This document shows, in pieces, positions 61,434-62,472 of a stretch of DNA of 62,472 bases. The notes under the pieces were generated by a model. The model saw only the letters and a program-made list of their open reading frames with translations, did no database searches and was not told the origin of the DNA. Position numbers and translations under genes: made by a program. Positions within the stretch are counted from its first letter, which is position 1. Each line of letters begins with the position of its first letter. The stretch is from NCBI GenBank assembly GCA_902800065.1, contig CADCDE010000025.1:1-62472 (forward strand), read 5' to 3'. The stretch is from an uncultured Ruminococcus sp. (GTDB lineage: Bacteria; Bacillota; Clostridia; Oscillospirales; Acutalibacteraceae).

Positions 61434-62375
61434 GTGACGGAAAGTGAATTTCAGGAATTTATGATAACAGTCGGATATCGCTATAATGAGAAGCTGAAGT
61501 TTGCATTCAACAGCTTCGAGGGATTCAGGACTGTGATAAAATTCTCTGAGAATAAAAACAGATATTTTCTTACTGTAAAAACGGGTACATCTTCAATAGC
61601 TGAACTGAAAAAGAAACTGCAAAATTATGAATTGGAACATAAGAATTATGTTTCAAGGGCGAAATATTCAAAAAAGTATATAAAAATAGATATAAAGATG
61701 ACAATAGACTCTGATATCGACAAGGAAGAACTCAAACAGCTCGTTCATTTTATGACGGAGCTGTTCAAATCTGAAATACTTGAGCCTTTGTGCGAGGTCT
61801 GCTCAAGACCAAGAAAAACAGGTCTGTATATAGTCGGAACAGAGCCTTCTGCTATTTGCGATAATTGTCTTTCAAGAAAAAAACGGCAGTATGAGATACG
61901 AAAAAATAAATTCATCAAGAAAAAACAAAATATGAAGCTGGGACTGATCGGAGCTGTGTTCGGAGCTGTATTCGGAGCTTGTGTATATATCCTGTTCTAT
62001 CAGTTTGTGCCTACCTTCGGAACGGGCGGACTGATGGTCATAATACCTTCATTTATTGGCTTTGTAGTGACCGGAAAAAGAGCGACTGTCAAAAGTGCCA
62101 TTATATGTGCAGTAATTTCCGGAATAATATTTGTTATGGCGGAATATCTTGCAATGGTCGCAAGTATGGCTATACTAATCGAGAGAAACGGCGGTGGAAT
62201 AGCTGTATCAGAGGCTGTCGATGTTATAAATGCCAGCTTCAGCGACATATCATATATCACTCCTGTTATTATAGATACGGCAACAGGTCTCGGACTGATA
62301 GTGATTACCGGTATAATATATTTTCTCAAAAGGGCTTTTACGAGACCACTGAAGATATCAAAAAATATTCTGTAA
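61434..62375 (+). CDS. Membrane protein with zinc-like Cys motif, paralogue 2
   Basis: 313 residues, GTG start after GGCGGTGATGAA. Same organisation as the preceding gene: soluble N-terminus, CEVCSRPRKTG ... CDNC (about residues 122 and 143), then membrane segments (LGLIGAVFGAVFGACVYILF; MVIIPSFIGFVVTGKRATVK; AVISGIIFVMAEYLAM; LGLIVITGIIYFL). Equal length and order suggest tandem duplication, now diverged. 12 bp apart, so one transcript. Confidence 0.75.
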   Translation: MTESEFQEFMITVGYRYNEKLKFAFNSFEGFRTVIKFSENKNRYFLTVKTGTSSIAELKKKLQNYELEHKNYVSRAKYSKKYIKIDIKMTIDSDIDKEELKQLVHFMTELFKSEILEPLCEVCSRPRKTGLYIVGTEPSAICDNCLSRKKRQYEIRKNKFIKKKQNMKLGLIGAVFGAVFGACVYILFYQFVPTFGTGGLMVIIPSFIGFVVTGKRATVKSAIICAVISGIIFVMAEYLAMVASMAILIERNGGGIAVSEAVDVINASFSDISYITPVIIDTATGLGLIVITGIIYFLKRAFTRPLKISKNIL

Positions 62376-62380
62376 ATCAA

Positions 62381-62450
62381 AACCACCCGTTGAACGGGTG
62401 GTTTGCACTGGCCCTTCAAGGGCATATTACTGACATGTGCCTGAAGGCAC
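62381..62450. mobile_element. Tandem hairpins at window edge, IS200/IS605-type end candidate
   Basis: Three stems follow each other: AACCACCCGT-TGA-ACGGGTGGTT (62381-62403), GCCCTT-C-AAGGGC (62411-62423) and GTGCCT-GA-AGGCAC (62438-62450). They lack T-runs. Such palindromes resemble the subterminal structures of IS200/IS605 elements. The rest of the element would lie outside the window. Confidence 0.4.
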
Positions 62451-62472
62451 GTTGAATAGGTTGGCAACCGCA

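Noticed and set aside
1..62472. rRNA and tRNA genes
   Set aside because: I saw no rRNA segments and no convincing cloverleaf with a GGTTCRA-type T-loop; the T-box leader was checked and is not a tRNA.

Overview
This window reads as chromosome of a low-GC, spore-forming, starch-degrading Firmicute of the Ruminococcus type (Oscillospirales). The grounds are the sporulation pair gpr-spoIIP, a very large secreted alpha-amylase with starch-binding and MucBP-like modules, a malQ/glgP gene, a T-box-controlled leuA, frequent TTG starts, and the merged S10-spc-alpha ribosomal block with secY-adk-map-infA. The species call is inference; the Ruminococcus bromii group is the closest fit I can suggest, although this amylase shows no dockerin.

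Layout. 1-2.0 kb: small accessory genes (an acidic protein, an EF-hand lipoprotein, a 37-residue Asn-rich membrane peptide) and two small XRE regulators with palindromic control DNA; then rlmD. 3.4-13.6 kb: a tightly packed minus-strand operon of 16 phage-derived genes (terminase, portal, protease, capsid, connectors, baseplate hub, spike, gp25, J and I-like proteins). No tail sheath, tape measure, fibre, lysis, replication or integrase gene is recognisable. 13.7-18.1 kb: an orphan sugar-binding lipoprotein, a MITE-like element, gpr-spoIIP and an acidic membrane protein. 18.3-22.7 kb: the amylase.

23-38.9 kb: the ribosomal/translation superoperon (rpsJ to rplQ, minus strand), preceded by a leader of about 330 nt containing an intrinsic-terminator hairpin. 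rplB has an abnormal C-terminus that runs into rpsS. 38.9-49.7 kb: housekeeping genes (ylmH-like, PRTase, ychF, LRR protein, thioesterase, acyltransferase, tex, HAD, phosphoesterase) and a galE broken by a short deletion. 49.8-52.0 kb: a strong promoter, an unknown structured RNA with terminator, and a large predicted GTPase. This block is bracketed by identical 15-bp direct repeats that coincide with the -35 regions of its own promoter and of the leuA T-box promoter. 52-62.5 kb: T-box-leuA, rsmE, pncC, a 4-alpha-glucanotransferase/glycogen phosphorylase single ORF, two tandem paralogous zinc-motif membrane proteins, and hairpins at the window edge resembling an IS200/IS605 end.

The two best candidates for undescribed biology are (1) the compact phage-derived particle operon, which looks domesticated (gene-transfer-agent or protein-particle-like), and (2) the RNA-plus-GTPase cassette. 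Several short lesions (rplB tail, galE, possibly the second XRE start and the malQ-glgP junction) should be checked against reads before being taken as biology.
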